Assembly: GCA_002179805.1 (NCBI GenBank)
Contig: NAVB01000707.1
Span: 1-16,986, forward strand
Direction: 5' to 3'
Length of the DNA stretch: 16,986 nucleotides
From: Acanthamoeba lenticulata
Lineage: Eukaryota > Discosea > Longamoebia > Acanthamoebidae
Positions 1 to 10,200 of this stretch are shown here, piece by piece; position 1 is the stretch's first letter; each line of letters starts with the position of its first letter. A program made the translations under genes and the position numbers. The notes below the pieces were generated by a model that made no database searches, was not told where the DNA came from, and saw nothing but the letters and a program-made list of their open reading frames with translations.

Positions 1-2
1 GA

Positions 3-146
3 CTTGACCATCTTATGCTTGGCAGGTACATGAAGCCCGACATCGACGCTGTGCTTCACCTCATTCAATCAGGCCAGATCGCCAGCATTTTGCGTCCCTA
101 TTTTGATGCTCCTGCACCCTCCTCCTCTTCTTCCTCTTGTTGTTGA
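3..146 (+). CDS. 3' end of an unidentified protein (partial)
   Basis: An open frame enters from the left edge and ends with TGA at 144-146, giving about 47 residues with a plausible protein-like stretch (LGRYMKPDIDAVLHLI, then SGQIASILRPYFDA) followed by a serine run and two cysteines. A possible splice acceptor (TTGGCAG) ends near base 26, so the true last exon may begin there. I do not recognise the family; the DIDAVLHLI-SGQI stretch loosely recalls the C-terminus of zinc-type dehydrogenases, but this is too short to claim. The minus-strand open frame over the same bases is low complexity and not believed. Confidence 0.4.
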   Translation, partial: LDHLMLGRYMKPDIDAVLHLIQSGQIASILRPYFDAPAPSSSSSSCC

Positions 147-300
147 CTACACGCCTGGTGGTGATATTAAAGCGTCTACGTTGGTGAACGAAGCGCACTT
201 GGCCTTCTTGCTGGTTTTTTTTTATCGTGTCCGCAAAAAATGAAAATACGCGGTTCATTTTGGGGCGCGGCAGGTATTTGCCAGGATCGGACCTGAATTG

Positions 301-352
301 TCTTTTCTTTCTCCTCTCTCATCCACATCGCCCTTCTCTCTCCCCCCGTGTG
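301..352 (+). promoter_or_regulatory. Pyrimidine-rich leader of the L18a gene
   Basis: Just upstream of the L18a start codon lies a stretch almost wholly of C and T (runs of TTTCTTTCTCC and CTCTCTCC). Ribosomal-protein mRNAs of many eukaryotes start in such a tract (TOP-like leader). Whether transcription starts here is inference; no TATA element is evident. The rest of 147-369 shows only a T-run near 216 and no gene. Confidence 0.3.
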
Positions 353-369
353 TGGAATATAATCTCGTA

Positions 370-1093
370 ATGGTATGATTCGCTACCTCCTGTCGCATTT
401 CGCCTGCCGCTCTTGAGCAGCTGCGCGAAGATGTTTGTTGCCCCGTGCTTGAGAGATAATCAATTAATCCAATTTATGACTATTGCAGGCCCATCGCGAG
501 TATCAGGTCGTCGGTCGCCGCATCCCCACTGAGGCGGACCCCAACCCCAAGGTCTACCGTATGCGCATCTTCGCGCAGAACGACGTCGTGGCCAAGTCCC
601 GCTTCTGGTACTTCCTGAGCAAGCTGGCCAAGGTCAAGAAGGCCAACGGCGAGCTCCTCTCCGTGAACGAGCTTACCGAGAAGAAGCCCAACAAGGTCAA
701 GAACTTCGGCATCTTCCTCCGCTACCGATCGAGGACTGGCATCCACAACCTGCACAAGGAGTTCAGGGACACTACCCGTGTTGGTGCCGTCAACCAGATG
801 TACAACGAGATGGCCTCCGTCCACAAGGCCACCTGGAACAACATCAACATTATTGAGGTCAACCAGCTCAAGGCTTCGCAGACTCTCCGCCCCAACATCA
901 AGCAGTTCCACGTACGTTCGTCCCTCAAAATTAGTTTTACCCAACTCACCCATCTTTGGCGTAACTAATTCTGTTTGCCTTCACTTTCCAGGACTCCAAG
1001 ATCAAGTTCCCTCTGCCCCACCGTGTCCAGCGCGTGCCGATGAAGAGGTACAGGAGCACTTTCGTCGCCAAGAGGCCCTCGACCTTCTGGTAA
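370..1093 (+). CDS. RPL18A: 60S ribosomal protein L18a (eL20)
   Basis: Structural protein of the large cytosolic ribosomal subunit. Exons are 370-372, 489-911 and 992-1093, giving 175 residues against 176 in the human protein. Diagnostic stretches are [13 protein letters not shown] at the N-terminus, [35 protein letters not shown], the [17 protein letters not shown] join across intron 2, and the usual KRPSTF ending. The start is chosen because the reading frame of exon 2 has no ATG before the conserved part, whereas ATG at 370 sits directly before a good donor (GTATGA) and splices in phase to GCCCATCGC, giving MAHREYQ. The first coding exon is therefore only the ATG. Introns are 116 and 80 bases. 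The stop codon overlaps a strong donor-like sequence (TGGTAAGAAGTAAG). Confidence 0.96.
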
Positions 1094-1369
1094 GAAGTAA
1101 GACGAGGCGCGATACCCTTTCCTCCTTCTTTCGGATCGACACACTCCTTGGGCGCGTTCGTGCGACTGACGACGTGAATACAAGCAAATTCCCACATCAC
1201 ATCTTTTTTTGCCTCTTTTGCGCCCTCTCTGGCTTTGTCTCCATGTTCTCTGTTTCTAAGGCCAGCGGCTACAAGTTTGTCGCGAGCTGAGGAGAAAGAG
1301 GGAGGGGGTAGTGAAGCCCGCCGAGCTCGCGAGCACCTCGCCAGTGCGACACCTCACACCATTGAGCGC

Positions 1370-2591
1370 TCAGCTCGAAGTTGGGGACTTGCACGCTTGC
1401 TGGCCGTCAGCACTGCAACCTGCACCCACGTGCCCAGGCTCGCCGCAGGTCGTGCACACATGCACGAACTGGCACTCTGAATCCTGGCAGCAGCCCAAGT
1501 TGTACCGCGCACACCGGGCCTAAAGCGCAGCAGAGGAACCGTTGAGAAGTTGAGCGAAGGAAGAGAAGAGCTGCCTACAACCTTGCGAGGCACAAGATGA
1601 GTCTCGTGAACCTCGGGGGTGGTCTTGAACTTGTGGCGTGAAGGGCTCAGCCGAGAGCTGTTGATTGGGCAAGTAAGGAGGAGTAAAAGTAAACACTCCT
1701 CAGTACGGCAGTGGATACCGTGGCGGTGCGAGAACTGTTTGTTTGCTGGCCTCACGGGTGGAGGTGAAGCCGTAAAGAGCTCGAACGTACTCTGCACCCT
1801 CGCGATCAAGCAGTCTGGAGGAACATAAAACAGAGAAGAGTGTCAACAGAATGCTTCAGTAAGCTTGGCGAAGGGTCGCACTCCAGCACGCGTGAGGGAA
1901 CATAGAAGTGAAGCCGTGGTGGTTCTTCGGGGAAAGCCAATAGCGAGTTAAACGCCGCGCCAACGTCGCTGTGCATGTCGTCCGGAAAGGCAGGCACCAC
2001 CATCCTTCACAGAGTAGAAGACCAGTCAGCCCGAGGTCATGGCTCTTCTGAAGATCTTGTGCAGGAGGACTGCACGCCATACCTTTTGGCCAAGTTGAGT
2101 GCACAGCTCAGCGTTGCGAGAGCATTCTTCGAGAGTTTCGTGGCGAAGTCGACAGGAGACTCCTGCAGTTGCTTGTAGCAGCTGGGCACCCCCTTGCACG
2201 TAAAGCGCTCGTGCTCGTAGGCACAGACATTCCGACGTTCGAGCATCACCATCAGCTCTTTGGTGTTGGTCTTGAGGTGTTGCCCTACACCTTTTACGAT
2301 CTCGTCAGGTGCGCTGGGGTTGAAAACTACACGCTTGAAGCTCAGGAACAGCTTCATTAGGCGCTCTACGTTCTCGTACGCCCTCTCGTACTGACGAAAG
2401 ATGGCTTTGGTGACGAGCGGGCTTTCTGGTCCTTCGTAGACCTCGTTTGAGCAGTCGAGTGAGCTGGCGTCGTGTAGAGTTGTGGCCACGATGTGGCAGT
2501 ACTCAAGGGAATGACGCAGAAAAGTAGGAGCAGAGATGCCCCAGATGTCGTCTTCGCTAACCAGGCCATCCTTGACCAAAGGAGTGCCCAT
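1370..2591 (-). CDS. Unknown protein ending in a Cys/His zinc knuckle
   Basis: Function not recognised. The first exon (2591-2083, 169 codons plus two bases) starts at the only sensible ATG and encodes a protein-like sequence (EDDIWGISAPTFLRHSLEY; FRQYERAYENVERLMKLFL). A donor AAAAG|GTATGG joins it to an exon starting at 2004 (MVVPAFPDDMHSDVGAAFN). Further downstream, exons at 1814-1719, 1657-1582 and 1519-1370 join in phase through introns of 61 and 62 bases. The last exon encodes CARYNLGCCQDSECQFVH followed by VCTTCGEPGHVGAGC, i.e. C-x2-C-x4-H-x4-C preceded by a C/C/H cluster. This looks like the zinc modules at the end of some Gag-like or recombinase-like mobile-element proteins, but also of host RNA-binding proteins. 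The join between the second exon (ending near 1848) and 1814 is unclear: no GT donor of the right phase gives both conserved-looking flanks, so there may be an odd intron, a different exon end or decay. Third-position GC is lower than in the neighbours. Confidence 0.5.
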
Positions 2592-2841
2592 GGAGCGCTA
2601 ACGTTGTGCAGCGTGATGGGAGGTGTCGCAGTGTCTATCAACAAGAGCGACCACGTGATTGCTTTTGTGGCGAAGTTGCTTTTGTGGCCAAGCTGACAAA
2701 GGGCACTAGAGTCGCCATGGCCGTGTTGCTTTTGCCTGCTCGCCTGCTGGCGCCAAAACATGAGCAAAAGAAAAGAAAAACTCAACAAAAAAGAGAAAAA
2801 GTAATATTCACCCGAAAATAGTTCATTCTGTTGAATTGGAG
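2592..2841. promoter_or_regulatory. Shared intergenic region of two divergent genes
   Basis: This 250-base gap separates the start codon of the minus-strand zinc-knuckle gene from that of the BAG6 gene, so both promoters must lie in or near it. It holds a CACGTG E-box-like palindrome at 2652-2657, two exact copies of TTGCTTTTGTGGC at 2659-2671 and 2676-2688 (17 bases apart), a partial third copy (TTGCTTTTG) near 2725, and an A-rich run from about 2757 to 2806. The regulatory role is inferred from position only. Confidence 0.45.
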
Positions 2842-5800
2842 ATGGAAACGAAAGGAGAAGCCCCTGCATCTGAGCTGTTCAAAGTGAATGTAAAGACACT
2901 GGACGGCAAGGTTCACTCTGTGGAGGTTTCGTCTGCAGTACGTCGACTGCTCTTTTTTTGTCTCCCCTCAATCATTGCTTCTGCAAGCGTGTGATCGCCC
3001 CACAGCTAACTTTGCAGTTCCTTTCCCCTTACTAGACCACCATCGCAGAATTCAAGTCAAAGATCGCGAGCGCCACAAATGTAGCCCCCACAGTACAGCG
3101 CCTCATTTTCCAGGGCAAGGTCCTTAAGGATGATCAAACCGTTGGCTCCTACTGTACATAGACCTCCCTTCCTGCCTGCATGCATGCAAACCTCATGTAA
3201 ACCGATTGACCGTTGTCGCCTTGCCCATGTGAACACAGCGATACGTGCCGGTCTGACGCTCCACATGGTGGAGCGACCGCCGGAGGCGCCCCGCCAACCT
3301 GCTGCTGGGGCCCCAGCTGGTGCTCCCGCTATGCCCGGCACACCCATCGTGCCCGGTGCACCGGGAGTCGGCCAGCTGCGGCCGGGCAGCATCGTGATGG
3401 GCACCTTTGCCCTGCCCAACGCTGCCGGTGGAGGCGCCCCGCCCGCGCTCGACAACGTATGCCACCTCCCCTCTTCTCTTTTTGCTTCCCCTGTTACCTC
3501 AGCATGCGCGGTTGAACTGACGCCCGCGCAGCTCATCAACAGTGTGCTGGGCTCGCTCGGCTTGCCCGTACAGACGACTTCCATCCGCGTGACGGCCACG
3601 CCCTCGCATGGCCCGCCCAATGTGCGCCTGATCAACTGTTCTTATTTCTTCTTTATTTATGTGTTTTTAATCAAAATCTCGACTCGATGGGCTTTCTCGT
3701 CCTTGTCGCGACGCAGGAGAATGTTGTCTGGACTCCCGTCGAGAATGTGGAAAACCAGATGCAGCAGCTCCTCAACACTATCCTGAGCGCAGGGACACAG
3801 ACCACCAGTGCCGAGCAGTTTCAGCCCCAGGGGCGCGCTGCTCAACGTCTGGTCGCCCTCGGTGATCTCCTCGACCGCACTCGCCCCCTTTGGCGACGGC
3901 TGGCCCAGGCCGCGGTTCGTCCTTCTTTTCTATTTATCATTTTTACGGATTAAATTTGGTTTGCTGACTACGGCACACCACCAGGACGATGCGCCGGAGA
4001 GCGCGACCTACCAGGAGTCCCGGCAGCTGCTGGCCCAGTCTGCTCCTCTCTTCCAGCAGCTGACCTCGTACTTCCTGGCCCTGACTCCGGCCGTCATGAG
4101 CCTCGCTCCGCCGCAGCAGCCGGCTGCGGGCCAGGCGTCGGGCGCGCAACAGCCCAGGCCGCCAATGCCCTTCCCCTTCATGTTCCCGCACGCACACGGC
4201 GGCCAGCACAACGTGCAGCACTTCACCTTCCCCATGCCAGGCGCGGTTCCTCATCAGCACCAGCAGGCGCCAACTCAGCAGCAGCAAACTCCTGGCACCC
4301 AGCCTGCGCCCCAGCAGCAGCAGCAGCCTCAGCAGCCGCATCCAGCCGCCGGCACACCATTCGCCAGTCTCATGTCGCAGCTGATGCCCGCCGTGATGCC
4401 GCTCGCCCAGCAGATCGCGCAGCAGATCAACGTCGCGGAGTCGGAGCAGGTACGACCGTCCCAAATGCCGTGGGTCGCATCTCTGGCTGCGTGAATAACA
4501 AACCAAATTAGTACTTCATTCTCACGGGGAGGGACTGGGCGGGCGGGTCCGGGGCTATCATTGACTGCAGGGACAGCAGCCCGCTCAGGGCGGTGCGCAG
4601 GCGGCGTCGGCCTCAGCGGCTGCTCCGCTCGACCTGAACGCCATGCTGTCACAAGTGCTCCAGGGCCTTTCCGTGCCCCCGCAGCAGCAGCAGCAAACCG
4701 CTGGACAACAGCAGCAACAATCACCTCAAGTGCAGCGGCAGCAGCAACAACCGCCGTCTCCTGTCCTGCCTCCTCTGGTTCCGGCCAACGCGCCGCCTGC
4801 GGCCGCGCAGACTGCCGCGCCGGCTGCCTCCCGGCCCTCGCCCGCCCCCGCGGCCGCTGCCCCGCCAGGCCTCGTACGCACCCGCTTCCCTACGCACGAA
4901 CAAGTTATCTGACGAAAGAACCTGCCTAATTTATGGTGGTCTTTGTGCAGCCGCCTGCGCTAAGCTCCATGTTTGGCAACATCCTACAATCGCTGTCTCA
5001 GCCTCCGCCATCCGCCGGTTCTGCCGCAGGCGGCGCACAAGGTATGTGACATGCCCTCCGCGTGAGCGCTTGACTGCACGGATGGCTGCCGCGTTGACCG
5101 TCGATCGTCTACCCCAGCAGGAAGCGCGGCCCCACCGCCGATGGACTTCAACGCCCTCTTCTCGAGCCTGCTGACCCCCCAGCCTGGCGCGCCCGGCGCC
5201 ACCGCGAGCGCCAGCGGTCCCGCGGCCTCGACTCCCGCGAGCGGGTCTGACCGGGACCGGCTGATGACCATGCTCACCCAGGCGATGGCCGGCTCGGGCG
5301 GCGGCACGCTGGCCGAGCTCCTAACCACCATGGACCAGCCTGGCTCGCCCCCGCCCGGCGAGGACGGTGCGCATGCCTCTCGCCACAGGCGCACGAGCCT
5401 CGCGCCATTTGCAGACACGAAACTTACCCGACGTGGTGGCACAGATACGGTGCTTGGCGAAATCCTCGGGATCATCTTGGGTCGTCTGAGGCCGGCCGAT
5501 GTGGTCTCCATCCTGCAGGGCAACCTGGCGCCGACGGAGAACCTGCGTGGCCCGATCGCGGCCTACCTGCGCCACCACGCCGGGATCGAGCCCGGCGCCG
5601 ACGTCAACGACGAGCAGCTGTGGGGCCTCAAGGAAGAGATCGTGGGCGCCGTCTCCGCCTCCATGGACGACTCTTCCCTCCCTCCGGAGATCCTTGCCAA
5701 GCTCAACCCGGGCGCGGGCCTGACCTCTGCCGGTTCGTTTGGGGTTTTTTCCGCTTGGCCGCCGCTGCCGCCCGCCTGAGCCTCACTCCGTCTCTCCCCT

Positions 5801-6749
5801 CATGTCCACGTCCATATGTGCCACAGCGGTGGAGGCCTTTGGCGCGCACACACCGCAGCTGCTGAGGCTCATCTTGGCGCCCGCCGACCCGTCCCCCGTC
5901 GTGCCGCATCCCTTCGCGACCGGTTTGCGCGATTGGTGCGTCCCACGCAATGCTGGACGACTTGTTCACGTGTCGTGCTTGTGGTTGGCATGCCGTCTCA
6001 CTTGAGTCCGTCCCTCCCCCCTCGACTCGTGGGCGCGCCTCCAGGGCTCGTGATCTGTCGGTCGAGCTGGTGACCCGCCTCGCTGGCGCCTTCCGTAACG
6101 GGATCAGCGACGTGCCGCAGTTCCTTCGCTTCTTCCTCCTCTCCGTAATTTTCCCTCCCCTCTCATCCCCTCTCTTCTTGTTGCCTAAACTGGAGGGCTC
6201 ATTTAATCTTCAACTGTGACGCAGAGGCTGAGCTTCGTGTCGGGCGAGATGCGTGAGGCCGCGGCCGATCTCATCACGACCTACGTCATGCGGATCTACT
6301 CACAGACACAGGTGCGTTCCCTGGTCGTCGCGCCTTCTTCTTCTTCCTCCTCCCGAACTCATGAGATGGCGAATATGATGCCGCTAGGCGAGCCAGGAGA
6401 TCCGCGAGGCGCGGTCCACGGCGCAGGCTGGGCAGCAGAACGCCACGCGACGTCAGCGAGAGGACGAGCTTGACTACGAGGACGACGAGGGTGACGACGA
6501 GAACGACGACGAGGGCGACGATGAAGACGAGGACATCATGCCATCTTCGTGGAGGCAGACCCTGGCTGATGACGACCTCAGGCAGGCCCTCGCCCCGCCG
6601 GCCGCGCCTCTCAGCGAACCCTACCTCTCTGGCTCCCTCCCCAAGCTCGCCAAGCGCCAGAAGGTGCCCATCCCTTCCTTGCTTTCCAATTTTATGATCA
6701 CCTCTTGACTCACTGATTAATTAATCCACGTCCCCAGACTGGCCAGTGA
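2842..6749 (+). CDS. BAG6: BAG6/Scythe homologue lacking the BAG domain
   Basis: BAG6 is a holdase that keeps hydrophobic proteins soluble for tail-anchored protein insertion or proteasomal degradation. Exons: 2842-2937, 3036-3153, 3239-3456, 3532-3621, 3717-3914, 3985-4449, 4571-4873, 4951-5041, 5121-5366, 5445-5732, 5827-5935, 6045-6144, 6225-6311, 6397-6663, 6738-6749; all phases agree and give 895 residues (human about 1130). Residues 12-84 are a ubiquitin-like domain (VNVKTLDGKVHSVEV; VQRLIFQGKVLKDD; LTLHMVERPPEAP), very close to BAG6. A Pro/Gly and then Gln-rich region follows. Residues about 610-803 match the conserved BAG6 central region (RLRPADVVSILQGNL). Residues 825-849 are strongly acidic. 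The tail (PLSEPYLSGSLPKLAKRQK) matches the BAG6 PLSDAYLSGMPAKRRK block, its nuclear-localisation segment, and then the protein stops, so the C-terminal BAG domain is absent. Alternative in-frame choices: exon 9 could start at 5118 (CAGCAG acceptor), exon 14 at 6388, and the 78-base intron at 5367 could be retained. Confidence 0.87.
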
Positions 6750-7216
6750 AGGGGACAGCTAACATGTAGCTGCTGATCGTACTCATCGTCATGAACAACT
6801 TTATAATGTTTTTTCCCTCATCCCATTATCCTGGTCATGTACAGCCCAACATGCACACCTTCTTGCCCTTCTCTTCATTTTCTTTGTTATTATTTTTTCT
6901 GTTTCCATCGGGTTTTCTTCGCCAGGTCGCGGCAGCACAGAAACGCGGACGAAAAACGTTGCGTTTTCAGCTCAACTCCGTGCCTTGGCGTGTGACCGAC
7001 TCAGGCGAGGCCAATCACGCCCCTTCGTTCTCCTTCCTTCTCAGACTGCTTTGTCAACTTTCCTGTTCTCTCTCCAACTTACAACCAACACTCCAACAAC
7101 ACACCCCACCCCAGCTCTTCTTCTTCCCTCACAACCAGCACTTCCTTTACGCCACCTATTCCCTCTCCTACATCGACCCCCCCCCCGATTCACAACAATA
7201 CACATTTCTGCTCAAC
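6750..7216. other. Gap between BAG6 and the EF-hand/MICAL gene
   Basis: This stretch holds no convincing gene. Its first part (to about 6920) is AT-rich with T-runs and probably contains the BAG6 3' UTR; no clear AATAAA is seen on the plus strand. The second part (about 7010-7216) is C/T-rich with few G, typical of a leader or promoter here, with a CCAAT pentamer at 7011-7015 and a run of nine or ten C near 7178-7187. The open frames crossing it are low-complexity Ser/Pro/Leu and look non-coding. Confidence 0.45.
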
Positions 7217-10200
7217 ATGCAAAAGATGGGCAACGTTCGACGAAGGGGCCTTGCGGTGCTTCTTCACCACCAATTCCCAGGTTGGTCCTCCTTTCCTCTT
7301 TTCCTGCATGGCGAAGGAAGCGGGACATGACCTGAAGCGTATGTGGTGGAGGATAGAAATTGAAAGCGTGCAAGAGATCGAAAAAGTGATCGCCTTGTTC
7401 GAGAAAGCCGACCGTGAACGCAATGGCAAGGTGGACAAAGGTGCGCTGTGGGTGTTCATGTGAAAGGTAGCCTCTCCCCCTGCCCTAGCTGACGCCGTTC
7501 GTACAGAGGAATTCAAGGTCCTCCTCGAAGAGTTCCGAAAGAGCGGATCGGCCACAGTGGCCGGTTCGGCCGACAAGATGCTGGTCGACCTCGTCTTCTC
7601 CGCCCTCGACAAGGACGACAGGTTCCTTCTTCCCTCCCCTCGGGGAGACATCCCAACCCTTCCAGAGTCGTGGGTCTGGTGCTTACGTCCGCGTCACAAC
7701 AACAACAACAACTAAAGCGGCGACCTCAACCTGGAGGAGATCTTGGCGGGCTATCACACCCTCTTCGCCGATGAGCGCATGGAGCTCGCCCGCCTGATCA
7801 GCCCTTCCTTCCCCTGTACGCCGCTCCTCTCTCTTGGCCCGAGCCTGATGACGGCTGACGGACGAACGGTCTTGGGCAGCCCTGAGCGAGAAACAAATCG
7901 TCGACATTCTGAAGCTGTTTGAGCGCTTCGACGACAACGGCAACGGCATCATTGACAAACGTGCGCGCCTCCGCCTCGAATCTCTCCATCGCTGTCTCGG
8001 GCGTGCCTTTTTCTCACAACAGTCGACTTGGGGCGCTCTGATCAGACGAGTTCTACCAGCTCAAGCAGGAGCTGGCGCCCTCGATCGTGAGCGTGCTCCA
8101 GGAGATCCAGAAGGAGAAGAACGGCGCCCCGCTGGTCGAGTCCGACTTCCTTCGGGCCTACCAGCACATCTTTGGGTCTCGCGCAGATGACGCGCCTCAC
8201 GTGGCCGCCGCGGCCGAGGCCGCCCTCACGGCCGCCCTTTCCACCGGCGCCACCGCTGGCGGTCCGCCCGATTCGCCTCCGCCTGTGGCTTCCTCTTCTT
8301 CTTCTGCGCCCGTCAAGGCGGTCTCGCCTCCGCCCCGGGCGCCTGAGGAGCCCAAGCGGGAACCGGCGCCCATTGCCCAACAGAAGGCAGCCGCTGCCGC
8401 GCCGGTGCCCACATCGTTATCGACAGCGGCAATGGCATCGTCGCCAGCGCCAGTGCCCACGCCCACCCCCATGCCCACGCACTTGTCCGAGGAGCCGACC
8501 GTCTCGCCGGCGCGGAAGAGCCCTGCGGCCGAGCCCGTGCCCTCCACGACGACGTCGATCGCTTCGTCCTCGCCTGCGCCCACCTCACAGGCACCGCAGC
8601 TTGCCGGGAAGACGTCGCCCACGTCAACCTCGAGCAGCAGCAGCAGCAGCAGTTCGGGCGAGGCGCGGGCGGCCGGGCCTTCGCAGCTGTGGGACGCCTT
8701 CGTGGCCTCGGAGGAGCCTCTCGAGGCGCGCCGCCTGTGGGACGAGCTCAAGGCCGCCTGCCAGGCGCCCAGCGACGCGACCGGGGGTCAGGCCTACGTG
8801 GCCGTGCGCGACCGCTTGAACGGGCTCCCGCGCTGGAAGCCCTTTTTCCAGCTGCTCGACAAGAAGCGTGCGCAGGTACTTCTTCTTCTTCTTCTTCTTC
8901 ATGAACCTCGTCCTCGTCCTCAACAAACGTGGCTTCAATGACTGCCCAGAAAGAGTACGTGCTCGAGTCGGCCGAGAAGCCCCGCGCGCTCGTGGTGGGC
9001 GCCGGCCCTGGAGGCCTGCGGACGGCGATCGAGGCGCTGCTCCTGGGGAGCCGCGTGACGGTGGTCGAGATGCGCAAGCGCTTCACCAGGCACAACCTGC
9101 TGCACATCTGGAACTCGTCCATCCGCGACCTCCGCAACATCGGGGCCAAGTTCCTCTACCCCCAGTTCTGCACCGGCGGCATCAAGTACGCGGCCACGCC
9201 AGCGCATTCCCTCCTCCTTCACCTCCTCATGAGCCTCAAGGCTCCCCAGAACCTCACAAGCCCTTATTCACTTGCTTTCATCATCAACAACAACAGTCAT
9301 GTGTCGATCCGGCGGCTGCAGCTCGTGCTGCTTAAGGTGGCGCTCATGCTGGGCCTCAACTACCGACGAGGCGCCTACGCCGGCGCGCAGGGACCCGAGT
9401 CCGGCACCGGCCTCTGGCGGGCCACCGTCAAGTCCAAGGTCTCGCCCTCTTCTTCTTGTCGTCGTCGTCGTTGTTGTCGTCTTGGCTCGTGCTCGAGTTT
9501 GCTGACGACTCCTTTCATCCAGGAGCCGATCGAGGACGACGACTTGCGGTTCAACGTGCTGGTCGGCGCCGATGGCGAGCGCTCGTGCATCGCCGACGAG
9601 TTTGGCTTTGAGCGCAAGCTCTTCAAGGGTATGTACGCGCGCAAGATGATGATCGTCCACCTTGACCGCAGCGCGCTGACGCGCCGCCGCATTGGCAGGG
9701 AGCGACGCGATCGGGATCACGGCCAACTTTGTCAACACGCAGACGCCCGAGGAGAAGCAGCTCGATGAGTTCGGCCTGCTGGCCATCTACAACCAGCCCT
9801 TCTTCAACGAGCTCAAGGCCAAGAGCGACATCGAACTCGAGAACCTGGTCTACTACCGCAACGAGACGCACTACTTTGTGATGACCGCCAAGCGGAGCAG
9901 CCTGCTGCGCCGGGGCGTGCTGCGGCAGGACGGCCCCGTGGAGACGGTCCTCCTGAGCCGCGAGAACGTCGACTACGAGAAGCTCATGGCCTACGTGCGT
10001 GAGGTGGCCGACCACATCTCCCTCCCGGCCCACTGCGCCTTCATGAAGAACAGCCGCGGCGCCGACGACGTCGCCATCTTTGACTTTAGCAAGTGCGTCC
10101 TCTTCCTCGTCCTCTTGCTCATCTGGCTTCCGAGAGCTGACGCATATCTTGGAGCGCCGCAGGAAGCAACAAGCCACGGCCCCCGCCAAGGTCGTGCGCG

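Noticed and set aside
480..953. 157-residue minus-strand open frame opposite L18a
   Set aside because: It is the antisense shadow of a highly conserved ribosomal-protein exon and is rich in Val, Leu and Gly as expected for such a shadow.
2366..2869. Minus-strand frame across the divergent promoter
   Set aside because: It overlaps the BAG6 start and the first exon of the minus gene in another frame and contains A-rich-derived Phe/Leu/Ser runs.
6791..7335. 179-residue plus-strand frame between BAG6 and the MICAL-like gene
   Set aside because: Low-complexity Phe/Leu/Ser/Pro sequence from pyrimidine-rich leader DNA, with no family-like motif.
7308..7440. ATG at 7308 as the start of the EF-hand/MICAL protein
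   Set aside because: It would leave two upstream ATGs in the leader; the spliced model from 7217 uses the first ATG, has a 76-base intron of usual size and joins in phase. It remains a possible alternative.
8172..8819. 215-residue plus-strand frame rich in Arg and Pro
   Set aside because: It is a shifted reading of the low-complexity linker of the EF-hand/MICAL gene.
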